Part shown: in pieces, positions 17,118-26,788 of the stretch | Numbering within the stretch: the first letter of the stretch is position 1 | Layout: every line of letters starts with the position of its first letter | From: Saccharibacillus endophyticus | GTDB taxonomy: Bacteria; Bacillota; Bacilli; Paenibacillales; Paenibacillaceae | Reading direction: 5' to 3' | DNA length: 64,000 bases | NCBI RefSeq assembly: GCF_013185185.1 | Contig: NZ_JAAZWE010000002.1 | Span: forward strand, 933,595 to 997,594 | Notes under the pieces: generated by a model | Seen by the model: only the letters and a program-made list of their open reading frames with translations | Told to the model about the DNA's origin: nothing | The model's database searches: none | Translations under genes and position numbers: made by a program

Positions 17118-20100
17118 TTACTTCTTCGGCAGCAGCGTCACCGGTACAGTGAACGTCTCGTTGATCTTGGAATTTTTCTTGTAGGAAGCCGTAACCTCCA
17201 GGTTCACGACCGTCGGCTCATTCGGCAGGGCGCGCAATGCTCCCTTGCTGTTGATGAGGTTCGGATGGTCGCTGCCCGTGACTTGGAATTTGACTTCGCT
17301 TGTGGATTTCAATTCCAGCACGTTAGGTCCGATGCGCGTCGTGTTCACGACAGCGGCTTGCTTGTCGAATGCGGCAATCGCTTCGTCGACCAGCAGCTCT
17401 CTGCGATCCGCGATCCGGTAGCTGGAGTAAGCCAGGTATTGGATCTCGTCGACCACGTATCCGGCGTCATCCAATTGGGTAGCCAGAATTTCGAGCTGAT
17501 ACGTTCCCGGAGCGAGCTGGCCGACCTTGCCGGTATTCTCGTTCAGGTAATAATCATCCAGATCTTCGAACGTATAACGTCCCGGTTCAAGCAGCGCCAA
17601 GCTGCCGTTCGCGTCTTCGTTGTAAATCTGATCCAGCAGGCCGATATACTTGTCGTCGATGCCGTATACCGCGATCTGGATATAGTTCACGTCATCCGCC
17701 GACAGCGTGAAGGAGACATCGGTCGTATCGCGGTTGCCGTCGCCGTCAGGCGTAATAATGCGTTCCGACAGTTCGATATCCTGGATGCCGAAGCCGGTCG
17801 ACGGTTTCTCGTCGCCGATATGCACCGCGAACGGCAGATGCAGATCGGGTCCGTTTGCCGATTTCAGCAGCACTTCGCCTTCGTACACGCCTTGAGCCGC
17901 ATCGGATGCCGGATCAATCGCCAGTTCGAACGTTCCCGGCGCTCCCGCGGAAGCCGTAACCGTGTTTCCTGCTCCGAGCCCTGTCAGTTCGGCCGAAATC
18001 TTGCTCGTATCCGGCGTAGCGATCGGGTTCGTCGGATCGGAAGTTACGTCATCGTGCCATACGACGCTTGCCGAATAAGAAACAGGCGCTCCCGTCACGC
18101 TCTTCAATTGCAGTTCGCGGCTTACCTCTTCGCTGTCCGCGCCCAGTACGCCGAACGCTGTCGAGGAGGCATAGTTCGTCACCGGAACTTCAACCAAATC
18201 CGTGTTCAGAATCTTGATTTCTTCAATCGCTTGCAGCAGTGCAGGCGTATCCAGCGCATCCGCTACATAAGCGCGTCCCGCGCCTTGGGAATACACATCG
18301 TAAGGCGTTCCGTCTTCATCGGAAATGGTATCCGCCGTATTCGCCAGCGCCGCGCGAACATCGAACGGCGTCCACTCCGGATACTTTTGTTTCAGCAGCA
18401 CGGCAAGTCCCGCGACATGCGGCGAAGCCATGCTTGTGCCGCTGGAACGAGCATAAGCTTCATCATAGCTGACGCCGCTGTCGAATTTGCCGTATTCCGG
18501 ATAAGTCGACAACAGATTGACGCCCGGCGCTACCACGTCCGGCTTGATGCTCAGATCGTCGTCGCCGTTCGGGCCGCGCGAGCTGAAGCTTGCCATCCGG
18601 TCGCCTTCGACGACGGTCTTCGGATATTCGCTTCCGAATGTAATATCGAATTCAGGCGAACCCGATTCGACCAATTCGCGGGCCAACTTACGGCCCTCGA
18701 CGCCGCTCATATCGAAGTAAGGCACGTAATCGAAGCTGTCTCCCAGGAATGCGACCGAACCGACCGGTTCATCGCGTCCCGGAATGGACTCGGACAGGTC
18801 CGCTTGATTCGGATTGCCGGCTAGCGTGTTGCCGTTGAAGATGACGATCGCTTTGGCGCCGTGCGCCGCAGCTCCGCGCACTTTGGCGTCGAACGTCAAG
18901 TTGCCGCGGGAAACCACTACCACTTTGCCTGTTACGTCGATGCCGTCGGCAGCCAACTTGTCATAGTCGGCATCGGTGCCGAGATTTGCGTAGACCGCAT
19001 CATTCGGCTCCGTGCCGAGCAGCGACGCGAAGTCTTCCTGACCGAGTTTCCAAGCCAGAATGTCTTGCGTGTACGGACCGTATTCGCTGCCGTATACCGC
19101 TTGTGATACCGTATCGGCAGCAGGCTCTTGCGCTGCAGCCGGAGCCGGTTCTTCCGCGGCCGGAGCTTCGACGGCCGCGTCCTCTGCCGCCGATTCATCA
19201 GCCGCAGGTTGTTCGGATGCCGGAGCCGCTGCTTCTTCCGCGTTCTCTGCGTCTGCCGCCGGAGCTTCCGGTTCTACCGCTTCTTCCGGAGCCGGTACGG
19301 TATCCGGCGTTTCTTCCACAGGCGTCTCTTCCGCCAGCGCTTCGCCGACCGAAGCCGAGAACGTGCCCGTGTAGTGGCTGCTCTCGCTTGTCGTGGCACC
19401 GACCGAGATCGCCAATTGCGACGAGGCCGGGGAACCCATCGAATAATAGTAAGGACCCGAGTCGGCCGCATTGCCGTTGGCAATGACCGCCGTGACGCCG
19501 GATAATACCGCATTGTTGATCGCCACCGCATCCGGAGAGTTCGGATCTTTGTTCGAATCCGAGCCCAACGACAAGTTGATGACGTCCATGCCGTCTTTTA
19601 CCGCGTGCTCGATGCCGTCAATGACCTGGGCGGACGAACCGGAAGCGCGTCCCGTCTCGATATTGCGGCCGAGCACCTTGTACACGTACAGATCGGCTTC
19701 GTACGCGACGCCTTTTTGCACGAGTTCCGACGTCGAGTTCGTTCCGCGTCCGACGATCGTGCCGGAGACGTGCGTACCGTGGCTCGTTCCGGCGTAAGAC
19801 GTGCCGTTGATTTCGACCGGCGGCTCTTCGTACGGATCGTTATCCTGCTCGAAGGAGTCGTAACCGCCTTTGTAGGCGTCTTTCAGATCCGGGTGCAGAT
19901 AATCGACGCCGGTATCGATGACGCCGACCTTCAATCCTTTTCCGGTAAATCCGTCCGCCCATGCTTCATCCACGCCCATCTGTTTCAGCGGCTGAATCTC
20001 GAAATTATCCCCTGCGGAGGCTTCCGTCTCGTCGATCGGAATTTCGTAATACGTCTGGTTCTCGTCGATCGCGACCACGTTCGGAATCGATGCCAGCGTC

Positions 20101-20576
20101 AACAGATCTTTCGACGACACCGTCACCTCAAGTGCGTTCAGGACCGTATTATATTGATAGTTGACCTTCACGTTGATGCCCAGCGCCGCGGCTTGACTCA
20201 GGAAGTCGGCTTGCTCGCTGTCGACCAACTGCTCCGTCGTGGTTGCGGAAAAGCTTCGCAATCCGGCTTCGCTGGCGGAGGATTCCGCAGCAGCTACCGG
20301 TTCCCGGCTGAGCTGCACGATCGCACGCACGGTATGTAGGGACTTGGTGTCCAGTTTAGGCGAAATGATGGAAGCCGGGTCCCGGCCTTTGAGGGAAAAC
20401 GTGCTGATCGCGCCATCCGCGGCCCCGCTATTGATCGAATCTTTGGATAGATTGAACGGAACGAGCCCGCTCGGCGATTGCGCGGAGGCTGCGGTCGGGA
20501 GTGCTGCACCCAAAACCAAAGCCAGACTTAGCGATACTCCAGACAGTTTACGGAACAGATGCTGCTCTTTTTTCAA
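17118..20576 (-). CDS. Secreted Vpr-like S8 (subtilisin) peptidase with PA domain and an acidic Ala/Glu/Pro insert
   Basis: 1152 residues. A Sec signal peptide is followed by an inhibitor-I9-type propeptide (to about residue 200) and an S8 catalytic domain whose triad I place at Asp221 (GVIDTGVDY), His266 (SHGTHVSGT) and Ser715 (GTSMASPHVAG). Between His and Ser lie a low-complexity Ala/Glu/Pro-rich insert (~residues 410-490) and a protease-associated domain (~500-650). C-terminal beta-sandwich domains resemble the Fn3-like part of Vpr. The His-Ser distance is much longer than in Vpr because of the insert. Translation starts at TTG after AGAGGGGAAG. It probably degrades extracellular protein. 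Monocistronic, ending in a terminator at 17061. Confidence 0.92.
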   Translation of the reverse strand: MKKEQHLFRKLSGVSLSLALVLGAALPTAASAQSPSGLVPFNLSKDSINSGAADGAISTFSLKGRDPASIISPKLDTKSLHTVRAIVQLSREPVAAAESSASEAGLRSFSATTTEQLVDSEQADFLSQAAALGINVKVNYQYNTVLNALEVTVSSKDLLTLASIPNVVAIDENQTYYEIPIDETEASAGDNFEIQPLKQMGVDEAWADGFTGKGLKVGVIDTGVDYLHPDLKDAYKGGYDSFEQDNDPYEEPPVEINGTSYAGTSHGTHVSGTIVGRGTNSTSELVQKGVAYEADLYVYKVLGRNIETGRASGSSAQVIDGIEHAVKDGMDVINLSLGSDSNKDPNSPDAVAINNAVLSGVTAVIANGNAADSGPYYYSMGSPASSQLAISVGATTSESSHYTGTFSASVGEALAEETPVEETPDTVPAPEEAVEPEAPAADAENAEEAAAPASEQPAADESAAEDAAVEAPAAEEPAPAAAQEPAADTVSQAVYGSEYGPYTQDILAWKLGQEDFASLLGTEPNDAVYANLGTDADYDKLAADGIDVTGKVVVVSRGNLTFDAKVRGAAAHGAKAIVIFNGNTLAGNPNQADLSESIPGRDEPVGSVAFLGDSFDYVPYFDMSGVEGRKLARELVESGSPEFDITFGSEYPKTVVEGDRMASFSSRGPNGDDDLSIKPDVVAPGVNLLSTYPEYGKFDSGVSYDEAYARSSGTSMASPHVAGLAVLLKQKYPEWTPFDVRAALANTADTISDEDGTPYDVYSQGAGRAYVADALDTPALLQAIEEIKILNTDLVEVPVTNYASSTAFGVLGADSEEVSRELQLKSVTGAPVSYSASVVWHDDVTSDPTNPIATPDTSKISAELTGLGAGNTVTASAGAPGTFELAIDPASDAAQGVYEGEVLLKSANGPDLHLPFAVHIGDEKPSTGFGIQDIELSERIITPDGDGNRDTTDVSFTLSADDVNYIQIAVYGIDDKYIGLLDQIYNEDANGSLALLEPGRYTFEDLDDYYLNENTGKVGQLAPGTYQLEILATQLDDAGYVVDEIQYLAYSSYRIADRRELLVDEAIAAFDKQAAVVNTTRIGPNVLELKSTSEVKFQVTGSDHPNLINSKGALRALPNEPTVVNLEVTASYKKNSKINETFTVPVTLLPKK

Positions 20577-21130
20577 TGCAACTTCCCCTCTCTTATTCGT
20601 GAAATATAATCGCGTTCGTGGAGCTTAAGCACACTTCCTGTCAGCTATGTTTACAGGTCATCCAATAATACGTTTTAAAACGGTCCTCCTTCCTTCCCTC
20701 GTCAAAAAGCTTGCCACCTATGCTAGCATCAGCCAAAAGAGTTGACCACCTGTAAATTTTTAAGGAAAAGTGTTTCAAATGTTCCAATCGACAAAAATTG
20801 TCGAAAATTTAAAGTGTTTTTATCCTTTTTCTTGAACTGAATTCCTTTTACAGTAAGCAAAAGTCTCACTCGTGTTATGCATCTGTCAGATTCAAACAAA
20901 CTTGAATAAGACTTTTGGTTGCTATTGCTCTCTTGCTTATGAGTAAAAGGACTTAAAGTTTCGACAATGTGCAACCTTTTGGAATTTAGATATAACCAAA
21001 CCCTGTACATTTTGCTTTACATAAGGCTCAAAATTTCGTTTTTGGAATTTGATTGTGTTTTATTTCGCAGTTTTTTAGTCGGAATTAATTCTTTTTCCGT
21101 ATAATGCTTGATTGACTGCGGATGACATAG
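20577..21130. other. AT-rich gene-free interval upstream of the subtilase gene
   Basis: About 550 bases that are clearly AT-richer than their surroundings, especially 20730-21115. They must contain the subtilase promoter on the minus strand, but I could not single out one -35/-10 pair. A 93-codon open frame at 20729-21010 has no ribosome site and an unconvincing composition. Confidence 0.6.
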
Positions 21131-21165
21131 CAAAAAGCACGGCATCCGAGAAAGATGCCGTGCTC
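21131..21165 (-). terminator. Intrinsic terminator of the SLH-protein gene
   Basis: On the minus strand AGCACGGCATC pairs with GATGCCGTGCT across a seven-base loop and is followed by TTTTTG. It lies ~30 bases after the stop codon. Confidence 0.85.
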
Positions 21166-21197
21166 AAGCGTCAAGCAGTCGAGAAAGTCTTCTTGCT

Positions 21198-23495
21198 TTA
21201 CCACGAATTCCAATTCATGAACGTATCGGTCTTCCCCTGCAAGTCCGCAAGCTTCGTTAATACGACCGCAGCGTCCGCTTTAGTGACGGTTTCTTGAGGC
21301 AGGAAATAGCCGTCGACTGCCGGCAGCAGACCGAGCTTGATCGCCAGCGCGGCGTCGCCTTTGTGCGAGATGCCGGCAGCATCCGCGATTCCCGGCAGAT
21401 CGACCGTCGAATTGTAATAGGAGGCCAGCTTATCGTAATTCAATACCCCCATCAGGACATGCGCCATCTCGTCGCGAGTCAGCAGCGTATCCGGCAGGAA
21501 GTCGGCCGACTTGTCGGGTTTCAGCCAATTTTGACTTACGAGGAAGCCGATCGCCGCCTGATAAGGGCTATCCGCGCTTACATCCCGGAACAAAGACATC
21601 CCTGCATAAGCATTGTAGGTTGAGTAATCCGGCTGCATCGCGCGTGCTAACATATCGGCCCATTCTCCGCGCGTCAACCGGGCGTCCGGATTCACTTTAC
21701 CCGACTCGTCCGCCACAAGCACGGCATGATCCAACATCTCTTGCAATGCGGCCTGATGTTCATGTCCCGAAATATCCGTCGTCGCAGCAGACGGACGCTG
21801 CGGCGAGTTTGCCCCGTATAGAGTCTTCCATGTTCCATCGGAAGCATCCAATACGTTAAAGCCGTTTAATTGACCGCCTGTTTTGAGCATCGGCAGATAC
21901 GTTAATCCAATCTCCGACTCGCCCTTTTCGGACTCGTCCGTTGATTGGCGGTCAAAACGACTATAGTACAATTCCGGCGTTACGGCTTCCAGGAACTTCG
22001 CTTCGGCTTCGGCAGCCGTAAGCTTGACCGTATTGGCCGAAGGGAATCGGCCCGTCATCGAAACGGAAGGTTCGCTCGTATTGAATTCGGTCAGCATGCC
22101 TTCGTTATCGATCGTAACGCTAGCCGTGTCTCCCATGACCGGAATATCCGATTCATACCGCAAGAACGTATACGTCAGGTTCCAATCTCCTTCTTTCGGC
22201 GCGGAGATCAATCTCCACTCGCCTGCATTCGCAAGCAACTTGGAGGCCCAAGCTACAGCCCGCGATTGATCCGCTTCCGTCGGCTTCACGGGTTCTCCCG
22301 TCGGCGCATCCTGTTCGTATAAATAGTAATTGTACACTTGACCCGTCTGGGCATTCAGCTGCACGTTGATATTTCCGAGATTGCCTTTGACCGTACGGTT
22401 CAAATCCAGTACCCAAACTTTAGTGTTCTTCTGCGGATAGTCCTGCGTATACGTCTGCTGTCCCGTCAGCTTGTAACCGGAAGGAATCAAGTCCAGTTTT
22501 TTCAACTGAAGCTGTGCCGCCTCTTCCGTACGAAGAGCAGCCGGCGCCGGAGAATTCCCAACCTTGAGCGCGATCCCTTCCCGGGCAATCGATTCGGTAT
22601 AAGGCAGGCCGGTCAGCGAATTAAGCAGCTTGCCGCTATTCGCGTCGATCGGTGCTAACGAGGCATCGTAAGGGACGTAACCGAGGTAATAGCCGGATGA
22701 AGGCGCGCCCCAGCCGTTAATAGGCAGATAGGCCAGGTGCAGCGCAAACTCCGACTCGAAGATTTGCTTGGCTCGGGTCGCGGATAGCTTCGGCGTTGCC
22801 GACGGGTAAGGGAGCCGATTGATGCTTCGCGTATATCCGGTCACATCGCCGCTTTGACCCAACGACAGAAAGACCGTTTCGTTTTGCGACGGGACGCCGT
22901 TTACTTTGATTCGGAAGGAGAATGAATAACTCGGGCTGCCGAAAAGCGGAGTAACGGACGCGCCCTCATGATAGGCATAGGAAAGGTCTTCTTTGACAAA
23001 ATCAGAAGCTTTTTGCTCCGGCATCGCCCGCAGCAAGAACGCAATCGCCTGCTCTGACGCCTGGTCTGCGGTCAATTCGCGATCCGATTGTCCGGGAGCC
23101 GGCGTTGGCAGATAGGCATCCGTCACGATTCCGCTCACGGCATCAACCGACACCGACGCATTCGCGTTTTCCCGGTCGGATCCTACATATGTAAGTCTCC
23201 ATGCCTTGATCGGGCTGCTGTCCGCCTCGTAATAGGCGCTGTAATCCGCAGCGGTCACTTGAGCCGACGCGAGCGTCGGGAACAATTTCTGTACGGCCGC
23301 TGCCGCTTCGGCCGACGAGACTTTCGCGCCGTCAGGCACGGCCCGAGTCAACGCTGACGTCGTAAAGTTCATCGATTCGCCGGTTTCCGCCGCCGCTGCT
23401 TGAGTAGCAAGGACGGGCGAACACAACATGGCCGCTGCCAATACGGCAGCCGCCGTTTTTCTCGAAGCGGGGAATTCCCGTTTGATGGTCTTCAT
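21198..23495 (-). CDS. Secreted S-layer-homology protein with YcdB/YcdC-like repeats
   Basis: 765 residues. A Sec signal peptide ending near AAAAETGES is followed by ~550 residues of alternating PepSY-like/YcdB-like segments (for example AEAAAAVQKLFPTLASAQV ... IKAWRLTYVG ... VSVDAVSGIVTDAYLP, then a second and third such unit). The last ~185 residues form SLH-type repeats (RLTRGEWADMLARAM, FRDVSADSPYQAAIGFLV, LTRDEMAHVLMGVL, TKADAAVVLTKLADL) that bind pyruvylated wall polymer. The protein is therefore anchored at the cell surface. PepSY-like units often inhibit proteases, and the neighbour is a secreted protease, but a functional link is inference. Start ATG after GAGGAGAATCGATC. Confidence 0.85.
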   Translation of the reverse strand: MKTIKREFPASRKTAAAVLAAAMLCSPVLATQAAAAETGESMNFTTSALTRAVPDGAKVSSAEAAAAVQKLFPTLASAQVTAADYSAYYEADSSPIKAWRLTYVGSDRENANASVSVDAVSGIVTDAYLPTPAPGQSDRELTADQASEQAIAFLLRAMPEQKASDFVKEDLSYAYHEGASVTPLFGSPSYSFSFRIKVNGVPSQNETVFLSLGQSGDVTGYTRSINRLPYPSATPKLSATRAKQIFESEFALHLAYLPINGWGAPSSGYYLGYVPYDASLAPIDANSGKLLNSLTGLPYTESIAREGIALKVGNSPAPAALRTEEAAQLQLKKLDLIPSGYKLTGQQTYTQDYPQKNTKVWVLDLNRTVKGNLGNINVQLNAQTGQVYNYYLYEQDAPTGEPVKPTEADQSRAVAWASKLLANAGEWRLISAPKEGDWNLTYTFLRYESDIPVMGDTASVTIDNEGMLTEFNTSEPSVSMTGRFPSANTVKLTAAEAEAKFLEAVTPELYYSRFDRQSTDESEKGESEIGLTYLPMLKTGGQLNGFNVLDASDGTWKTLYGANSPQRPSAATTDISGHEHQAALQEMLDHAVLVADESGKVNPDARLTRGEWADMLARAMQPDYSTYNAYAGMSLFRDVSADSPYQAAIGFLVSQNWLKPDKSADFLPDTLLTRDEMAHVLMGVLNYDKLASYYNSTVDLPGIADAAGISHKGDAALAIKLGLLPAVDGYFLPQETVTKADAAVVLTKLADLQGKTDTFMNWNSW

Positions 23496-23659
23496 GATCG
23501 ATTCTCCTCTCGAAGATGGTTGTTAAGGAATGTCGAGTTCTCAAATAGCCGGTTTCCCGGCCTCGCCATCATCTTATCACCGGACATGCCAAGAGAAGTT
23601 ACGTATCGGATACGAAAATATGACAAAATAAGGGCATGGCCAATCCGGAGGATCAAACT

Positions 23660-23758
23660 ATGCGCAAGCAAAAACGGCGCCGATTCAAGTTAAGTCGAAT
23701 CGAACGCCCAAGCCTTCTTTTTCAATTCATGCAAGATCGTCAGCTTTCGCTTATGTAG
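23660..23758 (+). CDS. Possible 32-residue basic peptide
   Basis: ATG with CGGAGG eight bases upstream opens a short frame beginning MRKQKRRRFKLSRIER and ending at TAG. It lies in the ~300-base interval between the SLH gene and the AIM24-like gene, whose downstream end it overlaps in no frame. The ribosome site is good and the N-terminus strongly basic. Without homologues it could be chance. Confidence 0.3.
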   Translation: MRKQKRRRFKLSRIERPSLLFQFMQDRQLSLM

Positions 23759-23802
23759 GCTTCTGACGAACAACGACTCGTACCTTGTCAACGTCAGATA
23801 TA

Positions 23803-24486
23803 CTAGCTGCGTCCGCCCGGAATATAAGGTCTGATCCATTCGCCGAACGATTTCGGACTGCGAGTCTGGATCAACACGACGCCTTCGCCGCGGAAGCGAC
23901 AGACCAGACCCTCGCCGCTCGTAAAGCTGGATACCCAACCTTTGGACGCTTTTTCGATCTCGTAACGCATGTAATCCGGCCAAGCGACCAGATGCCCGTT
24001 ATCGACGACGACTTCTTGCCCCGCTTGCAGATTAATGGCGTGGATGCCTCCGTACGAAGACAGGAACACCGTACCTTTGCCGCTGATTTCGACGATGAAA
24101 AAGCCTTCGCCCGACATCAATCCCCGGCTCAAATTCTGCATTTTGGTATTGACTTGAATACCGGCGGTCCCCGCCAAAAATCCGTCCTTTTGTACAAGCA
24201 GACTATACGAACCGTCAAGCTCCACCGCTTCGATCGCGCCCGGGCTTGATGGAGCCAATGTGGCTTCGCCGTTACGTCCCATTGCCAACAACTCCTGGAA
24301 GAAAAACGACTCTCCGCTGAGCATCCGTCCCAAGCCGCGCATGATGCCGCCTTCCGTCGTGCCTTTCAACTCGATATTCGGCGACATCGATACCATCGCG
24401 CCGGACTCGGCCTTGATACTTTCGCCACTATCAAGCTGTACCTGAAGCAGCGGAAAAGCACCTTGATACAAAATTTGATATTGCAT
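23803..24486 (-). CDS. AIM24/TIGR00266-family protein
   Basis: 227 residues, the usual size. Repeated beta-strands with Gly-rich turns (ESGAMVSMSPNIELKGTTEG, GGIMRGLGRMLSGESFFFQE, FLAGTAGIQVNTKMQ, GEGFFIVEISGKGTVFLSSYG, GEGLVCRFRGEGVVLIQTR) make the characteristic triplicated barrel. Members occur in bacteria and mitochondria; their biochemical role is not established. The start codon follows GGAGGGGAGAGGGGG at a slightly long distance. Divergent from the cyclophilin gene (about 145 bp). Confidence 0.88.
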   Translation of the reverse strand: MQYQILYQGAFPLLQVQLDSGESIKAESGAMVSMSPNIELKGTTEGGIMRGLGRMLSGESFFFQELLAMGRNGEATLAPSSPGAIEAVELDGSYSLLVQKDGFLAGTAGIQVNTKMQNLSRGLMSGEGFFIVEISGKGTVFLSSYGGIHAINLQAGQEVVVDNGHLVAWPDYMRYEIEKASKGWVSSFTSGEGLVCRFRGEGVVLIQTRSPKSFGEWIRPYIPGGRS

Positions 24487-24631
24487 GTCTGATTGCCCCC
24501 TCTCCCCTCCATCTTAATGAGATTTTACCTACTGCGCAATGGAGTTCGTACAAGGCTGTGCTATAATCAGATGCAGCGATACGCAAAAAGGCGAAAGATC
24601 GCCGACAATTACAATCAAGGGGGCAACATCC

Positions 24632-25360
24632 ATGCACAAACACGGGAGAACCGGACGCAAATCCGCGCTGGTCGTACTCCTGATGCTGACCCTGCTTCTG
24701 CTGGCCGCTTGCGGCACCCGGACACCTCAGCAGCAAGCCGACCCGGCAACAGAAACGACCCAAACACCAACCCGGACCGAAGAAGGTTCGACAAGTACCA
24801 CCCCGGCAACCTCCGGCACTTCTGCCGACGGCACGCAAAATCCGGTTGTGACGATCGAAATGGACAACGGAGGCTTGATCAAGTTGGAGCTGTATCCGGA
24901 CGTCGCGCCGAATACCGTCAATAATTTCATCGCGCTGGTCAAATCCGGTTTTTATGACGGAGTAGGTTTCCACCGCATCATTCCGGGCTTCGTCATTCAA
25001 GGCGGCGATCCGGACGGCACCGGAGGCGGCGGGCCGGGTTACGCGATCAAAGGGGAATTCACGTCGAACGGCTTCACCAACGACCTGAAACACACCGAAG
25101 GCATACTGTCGATGGCGCGGACATCCGAACCGGATTCGGGCGGCTCGCAATTCTTCATCATGCTGGCCGAACAACCGAGTCTCGACGAGCAATACGCGGC
25201 ATTCGGCAAAGTGATCGAAGGGATGGACGTCGTTAACGCCATCGCGGCACTGCCGACGGACGGCGCCGATAAACCGACCTCTTCGGAAGGAGCGACTATG
25301 AAGACGGTAACGGTGGACACCTTCGGCAAAGAGTATCCGGAGCCGGAGAAAATCCAGTAA
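24632..25360 (+). CDS. Cyclophilin-type peptidyl-prolyl isomerase lipoprotein
   Basis: 242 residues. Signal peptide with lipobox LLLAAC (Cys near residue 27), a Thr/Pro/Ser linker of ~45 residues, then a cyclophilin domain: [71 protein letters not shown] and [17 protein letters not shown]. It catalyses proline isomerisation in exported proteins at the outer face of the membrane. The catalytic Arg of FHRIIPGF is present. Start ATG after AAGGGGGCAACATCC. The next gene begins one base after its stop, so the two are co-translated. Confidence 0.92.
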   Translation: MHKHGRTGRKSALVVLLMLTLLLLAACGTRTPQQQADPATETTQTPTRTEEGSTSTTPATSGTSADGTQNPVVTIEMDNGGLIKLELYPDVAPNTVNNFIALVKSGFYDGVGFHRIIPGFVIQGGDPDGTGGGGPGYAIKGEFTSNGFTNDLKHTEGILSMARTSEPDSGGSQFFIMLAEQPSLDEQYAAFGKVIEGMDVVNAIAALPTDGADKPTSSEGATMKTVTVDTFGKEYPEPEKIQ

Positions 25361-25361
25361 C

Positions 25362-25628
25362 ATGAGCACCGATTTCGAATGTCGCGAAAGCTGCGGAGCC
25401 TGCTGCACGGCCGTCTCGATCGCTTCGCCGATTCCCGGCATGCCGAACGGCAAGCCCGCCGGCGTGCCTTGCGTGCAGCTCAATGAGAAAAAACGCTGCA
25501 AGCTGTTCGGAAGTCCCGAACGCCCGGCGGTCTGCGGCGGCCTGCCGCCTTCGCTTGAAATGTGCGGAACGTCTACCGAGGAGGCTTTTGCTTACCTTGA
25601 ATGGCTGGAACGCGAAACGACGCCTTAG
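25362..25628 (+). CDS. YkgJ-like cysteine-cluster protein
   Basis: 88 residues with [20 protein letters not shown] and further cysteines in VPCVQL, KRCKLFG, AVCGGLP and EMCG. The CxxCC plus spaced-Cys pattern matches the YkgJ/UPF0153 zinc/iron-sulfur cluster family (function unknown). It begins one base after the cyclophilin stop, has no ribosome site of its own beyond the GGAG inside the end of that gene, and is probably translated by termination-reinitiation. Terminator at 25650. Confidence 0.88.
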   Translation: MSTDFECRESCGACCTAVSIASPIPGMPNGKPAGVPCVQLNEKKRCKLFGSPERPAVCGGLPPSLEMCGTSTEEAFAYLEWLERETTP

Positions 25629-25649
25629 TTCAACTCCGTCATTGCTGTG

Positions 25650-25678
25650 AAAACCGTCCGTTACCGGGCGGTTTTTCT
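25650..25678 (+). terminator. Intrinsic terminator
   Basis: AAAACCGTCCG pairs with CGGGCGGTTTTT across TTAC. It ends the cyclophilin-YkgJ transcript. Confidence 0.8.
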
Positions 25679-25838
25679 TTTGGAAAAGCAGGGATATTCG
25701 AGGGTAAATCTGCTTCGAACCGAATCTTCGTTTCCCGCTCCGAATTGTGTCCAGGTTTTGTAGGGGTGTGAACTATTTCGCGAAATCGGGTATAGTTAGA
25801 ACGTGAATTCGGATGAGGAAAAGGAAGTGGCGAGTTTG

Positions 25839-26591
25839 ATGAATCAATCGAAGCAGTCTGCAAGAAAAATTCGTGTTCGTTGGCCGATGCTGCTTCTGCC
25901 TTTGGCATTGGGAATTTTGTTGAGCGCGTGCGCGCAAGGAGAAATTGACGTGACGGTCAAGACGGACGGCACTGCTGATATTAAAATGAACGCGACGATC
26001 GATGACTCTGCATTGAACACGCTGGGACAAGGGGATTTGCCGGAGAAGATTGCTGCAAGTTTGCGGGAACAAGGTTTGGAGGCTCAGGCGATTCGGCAAG
26101 ACGGGCAATCCGGCATCAGTGCTTCGCGAACGGTAGAGTTTGACGGCGGGCCTCTTCCCGAGATGCCGGACGGGATTACGGTTGAAGATCGCAAGGAAGA
26201 GAAATTGTTTTCCACGACCCATCATTTCGTAATCGTAGCCGATCCGCCGGAGTTGATTCCGCGCGAATCTTCGTCGCTCACGGGATTTCTCGGATCGAAG
26301 CTGTTGGGAAGATTTGTTGAAAACGAATTCGATTTCCGTTTTAAACTGACATTGCCGATCAAGCCTGGCGAGAACAATGCGGATATCGTGTCGGATAACG
26401 GACGTACGTTGACTTGGAACCTTGCGGCTACCCGCGAGAATCGGATTGAGCTTACGCTGGATGTACCGAATGTTCGACGGATTATTTATGCGGCATCTGC
26501 GGGGTTGATTTTGGTAATCGGGGGAATCGTGTTCTGGCTGGTGCGTCGTAAACGGAAAAAGAAAGAATGGCCTTCCGCTCCGACTTCTTGA
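25839..26591 (+). CDS. LppM-like lipoprotein with C-terminal membrane anchor
   Basis: About 250 residues. A basic N-terminus leads into a hydrophobic segment ending LSAC (lipobox). The body has an LppM/DUF3153-like pattern (GEIDVTVKTDGTADIKMNAT, MPDGITVEDRKEEKLFSTTHHF and FDFRFKLTLPIKPGENNAD), and a transmembrane helix (IIYAASAGLILVIGGIVFWL) is followed by RRKRKKK. The protein is thus held at the outside of the membrane at both ends. Function unknown. Start chosen at ATG; AAGGAA is ~12 bases upstream, so the GTG at 25803 or a TTG one codon before remain possible. Terminator at 26641. Confidence 0.78.
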   Translation: MNQSKQSARKIRVRWPMLLLPLALGILLSACAQGEIDVTVKTDGTADIKMNATIDDSALNTLGQGDLPEKIAASLREQGLEAQAIRQDGQSGISASRTVEFDGGPLPEMPDGITVEDRKEEKLFSTTHHFVIVADPPELIPRESSSLTGFLGSKLLGRFVENEFDFRFKLTLPIKPGENNADIVSDNGRTLTWNLAATRENRIELTLDVPNVRRIIYAASAGLILVIGGIVFWLVRRKRKKKEWPSAPTS

Positions 26592-26640
26592 GCTGGGATG
26601 TTCACTTGTTCATGAGTGGGAATTTTCAAGTTCAGAACGG

Positions 26641-26693
26641 AAAAGAAACAGGGACCATTGTCAGTAGACAAACCGTCCCTGTTTCTTTTTTGC
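26641..26693. terminator. Intrinsic terminator
   Basis: AAAAGAAACAGGGAC pairs with GTCCCTGTTTCTTTTTT. It lies between the LppM-like gene and the convergent phosphoesterase gene. Confidence 0.85.
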
Positions 26694-26788
26694 AATCAGA
26701 AGTCGGCAAAGTCGTACTCTATCTGTTCCGTTAAAAATCAAAAAGATGCAAAAAAGGGGCTCTAAAGGATATGCGTTCCGTTACCGTT

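Noticed and set aside
20729-21010. A 93-codon gene upstream of the subtilase
   Set aside because: No ribosome site, low-complexity AT-driven composition, and it overlaps the expected promoter region.
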